The notes: a model not told the origin generated them from the letters alone. 64,000 nt of DNA from Aristolochia californica (GCA_029961685.1 JARWKL010000010.1:620001-684000); one strand, 5' to 3'. Shown: positions 30,001 through 39,010, numbered from the stretch's first letter. Numbers and translations: made by a program.

Positions 30001-33000
30001 GGTTCCAATCCTCATCTTAGCCATGATGCTCCAATTATCTCAGATAGAGGAACCCACAAAGGAGGAGAAAGGCTTCTTAGTAAGAAGCCACGTGGAGATT
30101 TGGCCCGACACATGATCAACGACTCTTACCGCAGATTCATTTTTAGCATCAAAACGCCTGTGATTCCGTTCATTCCAAAGCCCCCACGGAATAAAATCAG
30201 TACAGGCAAAGATCATTAGCTTTCGAAGCCCAGGAAGGGGAGTACCAATGAGCAACTTGCTGAAGGAGATCAGATCAGCAGACATACAGAATTGTAGCCC
30301 GGTCTTACAAAGGATGGAAGTCCACGCGTTCCACGAGAAAGAACACAGTAGCAGGATGTGGCTAGTGATTTTGACCTCTGAGTTGCATAAAGGGCAGAGG
30401 GGATCAATAGATGGGGGGCCTCTTCATCTAAGCACATTTGTCGTGAGTATCTTTCTTTGGCAGGCACTCCACATTAAGAATTTTATCTTTGGTGGGGAAC
30501 AAAGACGCCATACAAAGTATATCTCACGCTCACTTTGATTTAAATGCCAACTATTGATGTATCTGTAAGCAGAGGACACAGAGAAGATACCACTTTTGTC
30601 AGGCCACCGAATGAGCTTGTCCACCACTGAAGGTCTTAGTCTGAAATAGTGCAAAGATTCCATCAACTTGCTATTAATTTAAAGGATCTACCATTTCCAA
30701 CATAAAATCTGCTAGTTGAGGAAAATTTAGGAAAAAGTAGATATAGTGATCTCCAAATTGGTGATAGACATCTCCGGTTACCTCCTGAAGTCCACCATGG
30801 AGAAAGACAACCAAGCTTAACAATTACCATTTCCTTCCAAAGATTAGAAGAAATGGAGTTGAACTTCCAAATCCATTTTAAGAGCAGAGCTTGGTTCATT
30901 TCCTTCGATTTCCGAATCCCCAAACCTCCCATTCGCTTAGGCAAACAAACTTCCTCCCATCTAACCAAATGATATTTAAAAGTATCACTCGATCCCCTCC
31001 AGAGGAATCTTCTTTTTAACTTATCCATGGCTTTGCATATGGAGGTTGAGCAAGGCATACAGGACAAAGCATAGTACAGGATGCCTGCAATACAAGACTT
31101 TAGGAGGATGAGCCTTCTTGCTTTGCTGAGAAAACGGCCCTTCCAGGTTGCAAGTAAACTACCTCAGTTGCTCTTTGGCCCCTCCTCCCACTACCTACCT
31201 TGGGCTCCCACACTTCGACAGCATGCCTCAGAAACTTCTCTGGGCCCCTCTGGTGGAAAGACTCAAACAAAGACTTGCTACTTGGTGTGGAAATCTTCTC
31301 TCCAATATAGGACGGCTCACTTTTTTTAACTCCTGTATTGTTGGCCTCCCAAACTACCATTTATCCTCCATGTTTTGCCATCCCTCAGTTTGCAACCATA
31401 TTGAAACTATCAAGAAGAGATTCTTGTGGAGAGACTCTGAGGACGCCTTCAGGTATTATCTTGTCAGCTGGAAGGAGGTTTGCTTGCCTCGCTCTTTGGG
31501 GGGTCTCGGCATTCGGCTCACCATAGACATGAATTGTGCACTCCTGCTGAAATAGTTTTTGGAGGCCCATGGTTGCCTCTAAGCTCCAATGGCAGAAAGA
31601 TTGGTGGATCCGGGGGGAAATCGGCACAGATTGTCTACTATTTGGAGGTCCCTCACCCCTCTCCTTCCCCTTTTTGAGTCTGCGGTCCATTTCTTTGTTG
31701 GAAATGGTCGCAGAATTCAACTTTGGAACACGTTAAGCATTCTCTACCCAATCACCCTTCGTCGGGATATCCTTGTAGCTAAAGCTTGGGACATTAGAGC
31801 TTGGAACCTCGCCCTCTGGTGTGGCCTTAGCAACTCTAAAGCTGCTAATTTGTGTAACCTCAAGACGAGTCTTGATTCTATAAAAATCAGAACTCACATG
31901 CCCGACAAGATGATCTAGCTTCCTACGGACAGCGGATATTTCTTGGATGTTTCTCACTGCAGATAATCTCCACCGGCAGGGTAACCTCAGCCCACGCAGC
32001 CTCCACCCCCTTTGTAGCTTGGAGGATGAAACAGTCAGCCACCTCCTCCTCTACTACACATACACTACTCTAGCACATCGGTGTTCAGAATTGCCTCCAT
32101 CGTGATCTCTCTGAGACCTTTCGGTCTCTCTTGAGCACCCTGCTCCCTAGAATTGGCAGGATCCTCATTTCCACCTCTCTCGCTCATATCCCCCGGTGCC
32201 TCTGGCTTGAGAGGAACAACCGAAGATTCAACTACAAGTTCAACAGCGTCGATAATACAATCAACAGCATCATTAGGCTTGTCTCCTCTTGGCTTCACAC
32301 CAGGAAGGAACTGGCCTCCTTCATGGATATGTCCCTCAGAATTAACTGGTGCACTCTTTGCCCATATATCTACCCATCATTGTTAGATTTGGTGGCGTCT
32401 TTCGCGACTCGAATGGCTCTACTCTCATCACCTATTGGGGCCCCATGGGGATTGCTAACTCTACCTCGGAAGAAGTTTTTGCCCTTCTCCAAGGGCTTAT
32501 CATCTTCAAAGATCACCTCTGGCCCTCTGATTATTGAAAGAGATTCTAAAGTGGTCATTGGCTGGTGTTCTGGTTCGGCTTCACCGCCTTGGTGGCATTG
32601 GGCAAATTAATTCTCTATATTTGACATCACTTTTGTAATCTCTTGCTCCTAGGCTCATGTACCTAGATCAGCAAATTCCTTTGTTGATAAACTTGTAATC
32701 TCTTGCTCCTAGGCTCTCTCCAATCTCTCGTTGTAACGGGAGGGCCCGCTTAATCTCTTGTATTTTGTTTTATTTCTCTAATCAAATTCTCGCACCACTT
32801 CAGAAAAAACTTAATTATCACTAATACCAAAGAGATCTAAATGAGATATGCAGACTAAATCCTCGTTAATTTTTTTGAATCATTACACCATAGGAGAAAT
32901 GCACTTCTAACTCTATCAAAATTTTAAATAAAAACAAAACACCATCACACTATTCAAAAACAACAACATGTTCATAGCTTCATCTCATTACAAGTTGAGT

Positions 33001-36000
33001 CTTTAATTATACAAAGTCCCTCATATATAGAGTTTCTAAAGCCACATGACCAAGTGGCATATTTCAGACCATTAAGAATCTGTCCAGTGGAGAAGATGGT
33101 TCATCAATAACTAATGCATCAATAACTAATGGTAAAGGACAAACCTGTTCCTCATAATCATTTCGTTCACGAATACTTGAAGCTAAACCCATGATAAAAG
33201 TATCAACAGGACCCCTGTCCTTGCTCCACCCAAATTCAATAATTTCACAACTTGTCTTAGCGACACTCTCAAACATCACCCCTAAGTTGCTTCCCCATGT
33301 GTCGGCCTGTTCAACAAGCTTAAATTTTAACTCCAAAAAACAAACTAACAATAACACTACTAAGCAATAACAAAAATCTAAAATATCTACCTGAGCACAT
33401 GCAGTTAGAACCAGTAGTTTAAGGCGCATAAGCAAAACACGTAGCATCTGACCCCCGCGCATAACAACCACCTGAGAGATTGCACTCAGCAAAGAACTAA
33501 ATAGTTCTTCACATATCTTTAACTTTCTCCAGGAAGAAAGTATGCAAGCTTCTGCTGCATCAAGAAGCAATGCAAGGGTGCCACGCAACAACATTTTGGC
33601 ATCCTTTCCATCTGAATCCAGTGAAAGAAGACTTTTTATTTGCACCATGGTTGCTGCTTGACAGGCAGATAACTTGGCATTAATTCTAGCTTTTAGCTGA
33701 GGACCCTGTTCTCTCCAGTCACGCTTTCGTATCTGCCAAGAATTGATAGAAAATAACACTCAGAAAAAAGCATGAAAATTAACTTTATATCTAGATGTAA
33801 AAGTACTCCAAATGGTTCTGTAAGAAATGCTTAATCGGATGCATGCTTTGCTAGCTGGTTGGTGGACTTTTTTCCCTTTCATTAAAACATGGAGCAAATG
33901 TAAACTACATTGCTTGTGCTTATGCCTGGCTCCCATATTTGGTTTTAGATAGGTTAACATTGACATGTTAAAGGGCATATTTGGAAACAGCAAAAATCAA
34001 TCAGCAATGACAACAAGTAGAAAGTAGACAGGTCTGACCACCCAAAAAAAGTTTTCATTTGCTAAAGCCACTCTTTGTGCAGTAAAATGGGACAAACATG
34101 ATATTTCAGTAAACTGATCGGTAAAAAGTCGTAACTTCAGCTATACAAGACAATGGACCAACCTTTTACAAAATGGCCCCTTAATTGAGTATAGCATAGA
34201 TTTTATTTTTATTTTTAAGCAGGTTGCATGCTCATTCAAGTACTCAACTTCAACCCGATTAATTAACTTTAGATTATTCTCTTTTATGCATATTGTTTGC
34301 TCAGTCAATTACTCAACTTCAACCTGATTAATTAAGTTACAAAAAGGTTTCTAGCTTACATAGCGTGTGTTCTCTTCCGATTCTGATCCTGAACAAGAAA
34401 GAAGTCAAATACCAGTAAAACAAGGTGCAACCCGTGAGACATATTTGACATACAAATGCTATTGCCTATCACATTTATTGGCTAAGTTCCAACTTCAAAT
34501 ACAAATCAAGTGAAGCCACTGAAGCAAGCATCACCTATTTGAGCCAAAACCTTACTTCTTTTTTTCTTTTTGGAAATGGTGAAAGGCTTTTTATTAAAAA
34601 CAATAAATGAATAGAAGAAGTAGGGAAACCCAGCCCTCAAATTACAGATGGAGCTCCTGACAACAAGGAGTTGCCAGGAAACACCCTCTTTTGCTAACTG
34701 ATTTGCCAACCCATTGGCTGGGCAAAGAGTGTCGATCCACTCAGCTGACCAACCCAAAGAACTAAAGAGAATTTCATCAAACATGTGTCTCATCTTCCAC
34801 GCCTGAGACTTGTGCTTAGCGAACAAAGATATTACCTCACCTTTTAACTCAGAAGCCATCAATTTTTCAATGAAATGATATGACACCTGAGTTTCCATCT
34901 TCATTTTTACTAAGAATAAAATTCAGAGAACCTGGTTTGAACTATCCAGACACATAGCCTGAAGTTAACTTTGATATTGTACTTCCAATTTTTAATATTA
35001 TTTTCCCAACATTGCTTATTTTCTTCAAACTAGCAAGTGGGAAATTTTTTTAGAAATGGATGTAGTCAAAAAATCTACTTTAGAAACAACTTATATCAAA
35101 ATGCTTTCATATAGAGAGTGCACAGGCAGTACAAATAAAAGCTCCCCATGATGAATTTAGTCTTCTCACAAAACTGTCTACAAAAAACAGATTTTTAGAT
35201 TTGAAAGACAGTGATTCAAACTCCATAAAATTGTATGCGAAAGGAACAGGGAAGCAGGTCAGTCTTTTCCTTTTCTCAAACTTCCCATTGGTTTGTCACA
35301 GTTTACTCAGACAGTAACAGAAAATTATATATCACGCAAGTAAAAGGATATTCTCACATTTCTCATTCAAAAGATCACTGAAATATTGTACAGATGGTCC
35401 AGTCAGAGCCCAGCCACTATGGTCAACTTGAGCATTTCCACAATCACATCTTTACATTTCCATCACTGACATGCCTACTGCACGCTATTTAATGATCGAC
35501 CCCTTCAAATATTGGTATATCATTAGTTTTGGAAGTGTTTTAATGTTTCAAATCCCATCTCCTCTGGTAGTTGTTTCATCTCGGTCAAATTGTAAACTTG
35601 GTTTGCACTGATCTCACATAATAGTAGAGAGACATTAATGTGTATCCCCCAGGAAAATTCACTTTCTACGATGAAGCCCCTTACTCTATAATTGTATGAG
35701 GAAGGTTGACAAAACGTATCTCGCCCACAAATTTAGACCGTCAGCAGTGTTCTAAAGTGATTTTAGTTTCATGGATGTGCCTTTTGTCATCTACATGTGA
35801 CGCATAGCCTTTTGGTTATAATCTTGAAGCATGAGAAAATTTTCAGTTGGGACTGATTCAACTTGGAGACTGAAGTTCACGATTTCAAACTTTACATTCC
35901 CTTACTCCGAGGAGTTCGGATTAATATGGAGTGAGAACGACATTTACCTTGAGGAACGCTGGCAAGGACCTGAGCTGCTTTGCTGTCACAGTCCTAATCT

Positions 36001-36988
36001 GTATCGAATGTCCCGACGTAACCTCATTTTTATCCAAAATATGTGCAAATAACTTGAACGCAACCTCTTGTTTCTCCAATCCCTCTAAGGATTCCTCCTC
36101 AAAAGCAGCCACGTTTTGCCTTAACTGTGCCGCACCGTCATTGCTTCCCGAAGGAATAGTCAACTGATCCAAACTGCTTCTCCCAGCAATGCTACCATTT
36201 CCCATGCTCAGCCTCTTTGAAGACACCTCGTCGTCCGTCGTAGCGGAATCCCTATTCTCCTCTTTCCCCTTCCCCTTCGGAGACGGGGTGGTTGTCGCAC
36301 TGGAATTTAGAGACGCGTCTCCACCATCGCTTCTAGGACTCGAATCACCATTTACTATGGTCTCCACCATCGACGGCATTGACATCATCGCACTCGCTGA
36401 CGAGCCAGATGAAGACGTTTCCCTGGGCGAAGCCAGAACTTCAGCAGCCGCGGGCACGAAATGGTCAAGAAGAGAGCTAACTAGACGATCGACTTGCGCC
36501 GGCGGCAGGGGTGGACAGTGCCGAGTCACGGCGGAGAGAAACGCCCTCGCTATCTCACGCGAGGAGTCGCCGGCATTGTCGAGTGCCGCCGCAAGGGCCT
36601 CAGCGACGAGGGGACCCACCGCGGCAGCGAATTCTGGAGACAGCTCCGTAGCCGTGGAGACATAATCGAGGAGATCAGCGAAAAAGGATGCCACGTTGTC
36701 GACAGAGAGGGAAGCCGGAAAGAATGACGGTTGAAACGTAATGGAACCGAGAAAAGAAAGAACCACATTCTCTGGAATAGGCGACTTCTGCCCGTTTCCA
36801 CCCGGCGACGCTCCCTTACCATAAGATTTCGACAAAAACCGCGCCGTCGCCAGAAGAGCGTGGAGATGAGACCGCGAGAGCCGCTGAGATCCGACCTGCG
36901 GACACCTGGAACAGAGCCATGCCAGCTTTTCTCCAAATGCAACCGGATTCTCTGCGATGAGGTCACAGAGCTCCGTCAGCGATTCCAT
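1..36988 (-). CDS. PI4KA1: Phosphatidylinositol 4-kinase alpha 1, 5' 18 coding exons (3' end outside window)
   Basis: Lipid kinase that makes PI4P at the plasma membrane; in plants PI4K alpha 1 works with NPG, HYC and EFOP scaffold proteins (family knowledge). Exons in coding order: 36988-35948, 33732-33391, 33306-33145, 24581-24411, 24241-24083, 23892-23765, 19628-19322, 17949-17781, 12365-12148, 9973-9815, 9737-9558, 8007-7477, 6948-6589, 5746-5532, 4293-4107, 3983-3847, 3519-3366, 218-1. Together 4,838 nt (about 1,612 codons of roughly 2,000). Every junction has GT-AG borders and keeps frame. Recognised by resemblance to Arabidopsis PI4K alpha 1: N-terminus [15 protein letters not shown], then [103 protein letters not shown] and [18 protein letters not shown]. 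This is the long helical scaffold part; the PIK accessory and kinase domains lie left of the window. The start is the first ATG giving the family N-terminus; an in-frame ATG 33 nt upstream is less likely. Introns total about 32 kb and are full of transposons. Confidence 0.96.
511..3058 (+). mobile_element. Non-autonomous LTR retrotransposon with paired LTRs, in PI4K intron 17
   Basis: The LTRs are 511-822 and 2740-3058, both starting TGTTGAAGAACAAGTAT. The 5' LTR ends just before TGGTATTAGAGCGGG (823), a primer-binding site for initiator methionine tRNA. A polypurine tract (AAGGGGGAG, 2731) abuts the 3' LTR. The flanking 5 bp are GGAAT and GGAAC, a target duplication with one mismatch. The 1.9-kb interior has no gag or pol frame, so the element must have been mobilised in trans. 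It holds about four diverged repeats, each starting with AAGTCTA near 1029, 1221, 1428 and 1587 and ending with a CAAAGGTCA-like motif. LTR divergence shows it is not recent. Confidence 0.88.
4760..4910 (-). repeat. SINE-like repeat, copy 1
   Basis: Shares a block with 22,860-23,010 on the minus strand: a TTTGGTTTAA-like stretch, a CCCAxTGTxxACATTGG segment and the shared tail GCGTGCATG/GTGTGCATG. In the second copy the middle reads GGGTTCAAGTCTCAC, which fits a pol III B box; here that site is decayed. The repeat lies in PI4K intron 14. A tRNA-derived SINE is the likeliest reading but no poly-A tail or target duplication was confirmed. Confidence 0.4.
5240..5422 (+). mobile_element. 5'-truncated LINE 3' end
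   Basis: Encodes the last residues of a plant LINE RNase H domain ([15 protein letters not shown]), a stop at about 5360, a short 3' UTR with AATAAA-like sequence and a run of A from about 5408. GTTAATGGT occurs just before (5231) and just after (5427) the insert, a plausible target-site duplication of target-primed insertion. Lies in PI4K intron 14. Confidence 0.72.
7296..7440 (-). mobile_element. LINE 3' tail
   Basis: Reversed LINE tail. The T-run at about 7290-7301 is the poly-A. The minus strand reads [21 protein letters not shown] then a stop, which closely matches the tail at 5.3 kb. A near-identical UTR occurs at 12.6 kb. It sits 40 bp beyond the donor site of PI4K exon 12. Confidence 0.65.
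8290..8525 (+). mobile_element. Decayed LINE RNase H fragment
   Basis: Plus-strand translation gives [11 protein letters not shown] followed by [14 protein letters not shown], two conserved blocks of the C-terminal RNase H domain of plant LINEs. A T-rich insertion interrupts it. No poly-A tail found. In PI4K intron 11, outside which 8,530-9,260 is low-complexity AT-rich sequence with ACCCGATTA-like motifs. Confidence 0.5.
11001..11344 (+). mobile_element. TRIM/SMART miniature LTR retrotransposon
   Basis: The left LTR is about 11001-11111 (TGTACAGTCCCACATA to CTTAACA). It is followed at once by TGGTATCAGGACAGG, an initiator-Met-tRNA primer site. The interior is about 118 bp and ends in the purine tract GAAGTGAGGGGAAG. 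The right LTR is about 11230-11343 and shares AGTCCCACA, CCTCCTAAGT-like and TAGTCATTT blocks with the left. No coding capacity. The 3' border runs into an A-run, so no target duplication could be set. Lies in PI4K intron 9, oriented against the gene. Confidence 0.72.
11359..11440 (-). mobile_element. LINE 3' tail
   Basis: T-run followed by AAATGATGCTGAATTTTATT, the reverse of the short LINE 3' UTR seen at 7.3 and 12.6 kb. It begins about 15 bp after the TRIM at 11,001-11,344. No coding part is readable with confidence. Confidence 0.5.
12590..12740 (-). mobile_element. LINE 3' tail
   Basis: An 18-nt T-run, then AAATAGTGCTGAGTTATATT, matching the 7.3-kb copy nearly base for base, with the same CCCAAACAATGAG coding end. 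A further T-run with GGAATGATGCTAAAC at about 12,893 may be another tail, followed by an unassigned minus-strand frame to 13,310. Confidence 0.62.
13331..13440 (+). mobile_element. SMART-type solo or partial LTR
   Basis: A 110-bp segment from TGTTGGAGAATTACTCG to CTTCAACA, followed by TGGCACCAGAAC, which resembles a primer-binding site. It shares the AGGTCTCCTAA and GTTATCATTTTG-like blocks with the 11.0-kb and 51.5-kb elements. No second LTR recognised. Confidence 0.45.
13560..14111 (+). mobile_element. 5'-truncated LINE fragment (RNase H end)
   Basis: Contains [14 protein letters not shown], the usual entry to the LINE RNase H domain, then [20 protein letters not shown] after a frame change at a G-rich stretch. 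The 3' end shows AATAAAATTATC and a 12-nt A-run. Sits in PI4K intron 8 antisense to the gene. Confidence 0.7.
14140..16050 (+). mobile_element. 5'-truncated LINE: RT tail, zinc-binding and RNase H domains
   Basis: At about 14,940-15,160 the plus strand reads [20 protein letters not shown], the zf-RVT zinc-binding motif found after plant LINE reverse transcriptase. RNase H follows with [14 protein letters not shown] and [17 protein letters not shown] at 15,590-15,780. The 3' end has AATAAAATCTTCTC and a short A-run near 16,045. Several stops break the frame. Confidence 0.75.
15819..15950 (+). repeat. Three-copy 44-bp tandem repeat in LINE 3' UTR
   Basis: The unit begins TTTTCATTATGTAACAGTG and ends CCTGCAATTTTTAA. 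Three near-identical copies lie head to tail just after the RNase H stop of the LINE at 14,140-16,050. High identity means the expansion is younger than the LINE decay. Confidence 0.85.
16290..17040 (+). mobile_element. LINE RNase H fragment split by a solo LTR
   Basis: The left part reads [15 protein letters not shown] and the right part [20 protein letters not shown], which join cleanly across the insertion at 16,346-16,738. RNase H continues to about 17,040, with [19 protein letters not shown]. Stops show it is dead. Confidence 0.7.
16346..16738 (+). mobile_element. Solo LTR with 5-bp target duplication
   Basis: A 393-bp block starting TGGTGGGGACACC and ending CCTCATCA. CAGGA lies directly before (16341-16345) and directly after (16739-16743). 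The insert interrupts a LINE frame exactly at the duplication. TG...CA ends, a 5-bp duplication and a pyrimidine-rich 3' third identify a solo LTR. A relative lies at 23.1-23.5 kb on the other strand. Confidence 0.85.
17405..17745 (+). mobile_element. Solo LTR, same family as the 511-3058 element
   Basis: 341 bp from TGTTGAAGAACAAGCATG to AATTCAACA, colinear with the LTRs at 511 and 2740 (including ACTTGTTTCCTCTATTATAA). AGTTG flanks it on both sides (17400-17404 and 17746-17750), a perfect target duplication. No interior remains. It begins about 550 bp from PI4K exon 8 and ends 36 bp short of it. Confidence 0.92.
18253..18360 (-). mobile_element. LINE 3' tail
   Basis: Short T-run, then a GTGAATGTATTACAAAAG segment and TTTCCTCCACAACAAGATGTTGG, the reversed end of a LINE like the others here. 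No complete domain is left. In PI4K intron 7. Confidence 0.45.
18638..18656 (+). repeat. Poly-C run
   Basis: Nineteen consecutive C. Similar to the 23-nt run at 54,334-54,356. Length is likely unreliable in any assembly. Confidence 0.95.
19775..20270 (-). mobile_element. LINE 3' fragment
   Basis: The minus strand encodes [34 protein letters not shown] and a DDS-like continuation, the RNase H core of plant LINEs. A T-run and GATGATGAAATTCATTG at 19,775-19,810 are the reversed tail. In PI4K intron 6, in the same orientation as the gene. Confidence 0.68.
20830..21690 (+). mobile_element. LINE 3' fragment
   Basis: Plus-strand translation gives [15 protein letters not shown] (end of zf-RVT region) and [23 protein letters not shown] (RNase H entry), followed by [15 protein letters not shown]. 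The 3' end carries a 15-nt A-run at 21,675-21,689. Sequence at 20,340-20,830 could not be assigned. Confidence 0.65.
21700..22760 (-). mobile_element. LINE fragment: RT C-terminal region
   Basis: Minus-strand pieces in order: [34 protein letters not shown], then [16 protein letters not shown]. These are the thumb and linker region preceding the zinc-binding domain of plant LINEs. Ends tail to tail with the plus-strand LINE at 20,830-21,690. Frames are broken. Confidence 0.6.
22860..23010 (-). repeat. SINE-like repeat, copy 2
   Basis: Partner of 4,760-4,910. The minus strand carries GGGTTCAAGTCTCAC, a good pol III B-box match, and a shared GTGTGCATG end. Likely tRNA-derived; boundaries are approximate. 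Confidence 0.42.
23074..23530 (-). mobile_element. LTR related to 16,346-16,738, with expanded pyrimidine tract
   Basis: Read on the minus strand it starts TGGTGGGGACACCCGTATG at 23,530, matching the start of the 16.3-kb solo LTR, including GGGACCCA and ACATTG blocks. Downstream it has TTC-rich sequence where the other LTR has its pyrimidine tract. The far end near 23,074 (TGATTGAG on plus) is uncertain and no target duplication was found. Confidence 0.6.
23095..23292 (+). repeat. GAA-rich minisatellite
   Basis: Purine-only stretch containing a 60-bp unit (AGAATTTAGAAGAAGATTGA start) present twice at 23,124 and 23,184, then AAC and GAA triplet runs. It occupies the place of the pyrimidine tract of the LTR at 23,074-23,530 and so probably expanded from it. 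Confidence 0.85.
24740..25420 (+). mobile_element. 5'-truncated LINE, RNase H domain nearly intact
   Basis: An open frame of 210 codons (24,730-25,362) holds a whole RNase H domain: [20 protein letters not shown], then [59 protein letters not shown] and an A-run follow. It is the best-preserved RNase H in the window. PI4K exon 4 begins only 150 bp away. Confidence 0.8.
25690..32806 (+). mobile_element. Near full-length LINE (L1-type), interrupted by a second LINE
   Basis: ORF1 remnants span about 25,700-27,530: a [19 protein letters not shown] block, proline-rich stretches and a [19 protein letters not shown] block. ORF2 starts near 28,044 with the endonuclease motif [16 protein letters not shown]. 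The reverse transcriptase follows with [20 protein letters not shown] (28,770), [15 protein letters not shown] (29,000), [14 protein letters not shown] (29,180) and QFADDT (29,315). The catalytic FADD is kept but the frame has many stops and shifts. After the inserted LINE it resumes at about 31,140 with [19 protein letters not shown], goes on to [20 protein letters not shown], and ends with RNase H and an A-run near 32,805. About 5.5 kb without the insert. Sits in the 8.6-kb PI4K intron 3, antisense to the gene. Confidence 0.85.
29483..31135 (-). mobile_element. LINE inserted into the LINE at 25,690-32,806
   Basis: Reversed relative to its host. A T-run near 29,490 is its poly-A. The minus strand reads from about 31,130: [89 protein letters not shown], then [19 protein letters not shown]. 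So the RT tail, zinc-binding and RNase H domains are present and the 5' part is missing. The host LINE protein is cut between [11 protein letters not shown] and [10 protein letters not shown], which are adjacent in a normal LINE. Confidence 0.85.
33733..35947 (-). other. PI4K intron 1 (mostly unique AT-rich sequence)
   Basis: GT-AG intron of 2,215 bp. Apart from the LINE tail at 34,548-34,905 I see only a two-copy repeat of about 40 bp (TACTCAACTTCAAC...GATTAATTAA) near 34,225 and 34,300. Confidence 0.8.
34548..34905 (-). mobile_element. LINE 3' fragment
   Basis: T-rich start (reversed A tail), then minus-strand [21 protein letters not shown], the end of the LINE RNase H domain, preceded by [21 protein letters not shown]. 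In PI4K intron 1, same strand as the gene. Confidence 0.65.
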
Positions 36989-37374
36989 GACCTTGCAACG
37001 AAGAAAAACGCGATCAACCAAAAACTCTAAACTCGAGATAAATATTTCAAACAGGAAAATGCCGCAGGCAGAGGGAAGAATAAGAAGAAGTAGAACGGAA
37101 GAAGGGGTTAGTTTCTCCAGTGCTTCATGGTTTCCATCTCCGCTCTCTCTCTCTCGATGTCGCTGTTTTTCTATAGAACTCCGCCTTCTGTGTCGAAACG
37201 AGTTGATGTGGCGAGTTGAACCATCCGCGTTTCAAAGTAAGCAGCGTTCAACGCGACCGCGTTGGTGAGTTACGTGTTTGGCAATTGACAGGTGTTTAAA
37301 TAGTCAAAAGGCCAAAACCGTTCAAACTGTTCAAATCGTTCGTACGTGCCGAGTTTATAGAACGAATTAATGCT

Positions 37375-37391
37375 CACGTGAGCCACACGTG
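37375..37391. promoter_or_regulatory. Pair of G-boxes upstream of PI4K alpha 1
   Basis: CACGTG occurs at 37375-37380 and 37386-37391, 11 bp apart, about 390 bp upstream of the PI4K start codon. G-boxes bind bZIP and bHLH factors in plants. Spacing on one helical turn is compatible with joint binding; function is inferred. Confidence 0.5.
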
Positions 37392-37399
37392 CGATTGAT

Positions 37400-39005
37400 G
37401 ACTCGTGAATTATGATAATTTGATTTTGAAGCGTGTTTCCCTTTTCAATAGATAATGAAACATTTTTTTACTTTAAAATTGCATATTTCTGTGAATAATG
37501 CACATTAGTGTAATACAACACTAAAAATGGCCATTTGTGTAAAATGATTTAGTCATGAGAGTGTTTCAATGGATATAGTCGAGTGGTTTAATTAATAAAT
37601 TAGGGTCTTAAGCATGAACTCAGTTGCAAATCCATATAAGTCTTGAAAAAAAATATCTAGAGTGAATTTTTATATAAATAAGCTTTCGCTCGAAATTTCT
37701 TACCCCTTCAATTGCTATGTCAAATACAAATTTGGGTGAGTTTTATTAATAAAAAAAAGGGCAGAGGAAGAACAACTCTATGAGAACTATTTAAAAAATA
37801 ATAATCCAAGAACACGACCTTAACTTGATTATTTGGAAATAATGCACACTTATGGCTTTATTTAGCTTTTAAACATATTTGTCTAATTTTAAAATATTTA
37901 TATTTTTCGATCGTTTTAAAATACATGTTATTTATATATTTTATATATGTCGGCCTTTATATATTCCCTTTGTTTAGCTACATTTGATTCCTATAAGAGG
38001 TGGATGAGTGAAAATTTATTAAATTGTTAAAATATTTTTATAATTATATAATATAATTAATTAAAAGTGAATACCTATGTATCCGTATCATATTCTTGAA
38101 ATTGTATTTTTTTAGTTAAAAATTATTACTTCAATATAAAACAATGTTTTTTGTCAAACGCTTAGCCAATACCACCTAGAAGACCGGTCTGTTAAGTACG
38201 GAAAGCCAAGTACCTAACCCATCAGTGGACCAGGAGTGGACGAAACCTAACTCAGATGGATTCAAACACGGAATGTGGTGCCCAGCTCTGATACCATGTC
38301 AAACGCCTAGCCAATAGGATTTCCCATGAGTTTACCGATCTTAGTACTACTCTCGCCCAAACTCGTTTAAATTCAAAGTTTTGAGTCAAACACCTAGCCA
38401 ATACAATCCAATAAACCGGTTTGTTAAGTGTGTAAAACCAAGTACCTAACCCGTCAGTGAACTAGGGGTGGACGAAACATAACCCAAGTGGACCGAAACC
38501 ACCTAGCTCTGATACTTTTATGAGCTACATATTGATCTAAGAAGGGTCGTATTTTTTATAAATTTCTTCTCAATCCACAATGTAAACACCTCCTCCACTA
38601 GCCTTAGTATAACTTACCCCTTCGTATAAAAATTTATAGCTCTGGTACTATTTTGAATAATTTCATGTAAAATGTCTTATTAATTTGTTTATTTTTTACT
38701 TATGATAGCTTAGACAAAAAAAAATGTAACAATAATTCTCTCCTTATAGACTATAGTATGATTATAAAATTTAATAGTAAATTATAGAACTATTTTATGG
38801 ATCGACCCCACAATTTACCAGAATGTAGTGTTTCATTTCATGCAAAATATACCACATCATAATTTATTATTCAATGATTAATTAATTAATATATATTTTC
38901 TGTTTTAGTGTTATTAATTAGAAATTAAGGGTATGTGGGTTAGTATACGATCTTCCAAGGGTAAATAATTATTATACAATATTCCAAGGGTAAAATGTTA
39001 TCTAT
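37400..39005. other. Divergent intergenic region
   Basis: AT-rich DNA between PI4K alpha 1 and eIF2 beta. It contains a possible SINE-like segment at about 37,570-37,760 (TAGTCGAGTGGTTT fits a loose A box) and the miniature LTR remnants at 38,152-38,517. No coding region seen. Confidence 0.6.
38152..38517 (-). mobile_element. Degenerate tandem SMART-type LTR retrotransposon
   Basis: On the minus strand TGGTATCAGAGCTGGG (primer site, plus 38,281-38,296) follows an LTR end TTTGACA. An LTR copy of about 103 bp lies at 38,152-38,254 and a second diverged copy at about 38,384-38,485. Both share TTTCGTCCAC, CTTAACA, and TATTGGCTA blocks with the 59.2-kb element, so they are distant relatives. Confidence 0.6.
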
Positions 39006-39010
39006 TTTTC

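Noticed and set aside
36189..36665. 158-codon plus frame
   Set aside because: Shadow of PI4K exon 1, which has strong homology on the minus strand.
38285..38296. GCTCTGATACCA, like the 3' end of initiator tRNA-Met
   Set aside because: It is the complement of a primer-binding site in a miniature LTR element; no tRNA body surrounds it.
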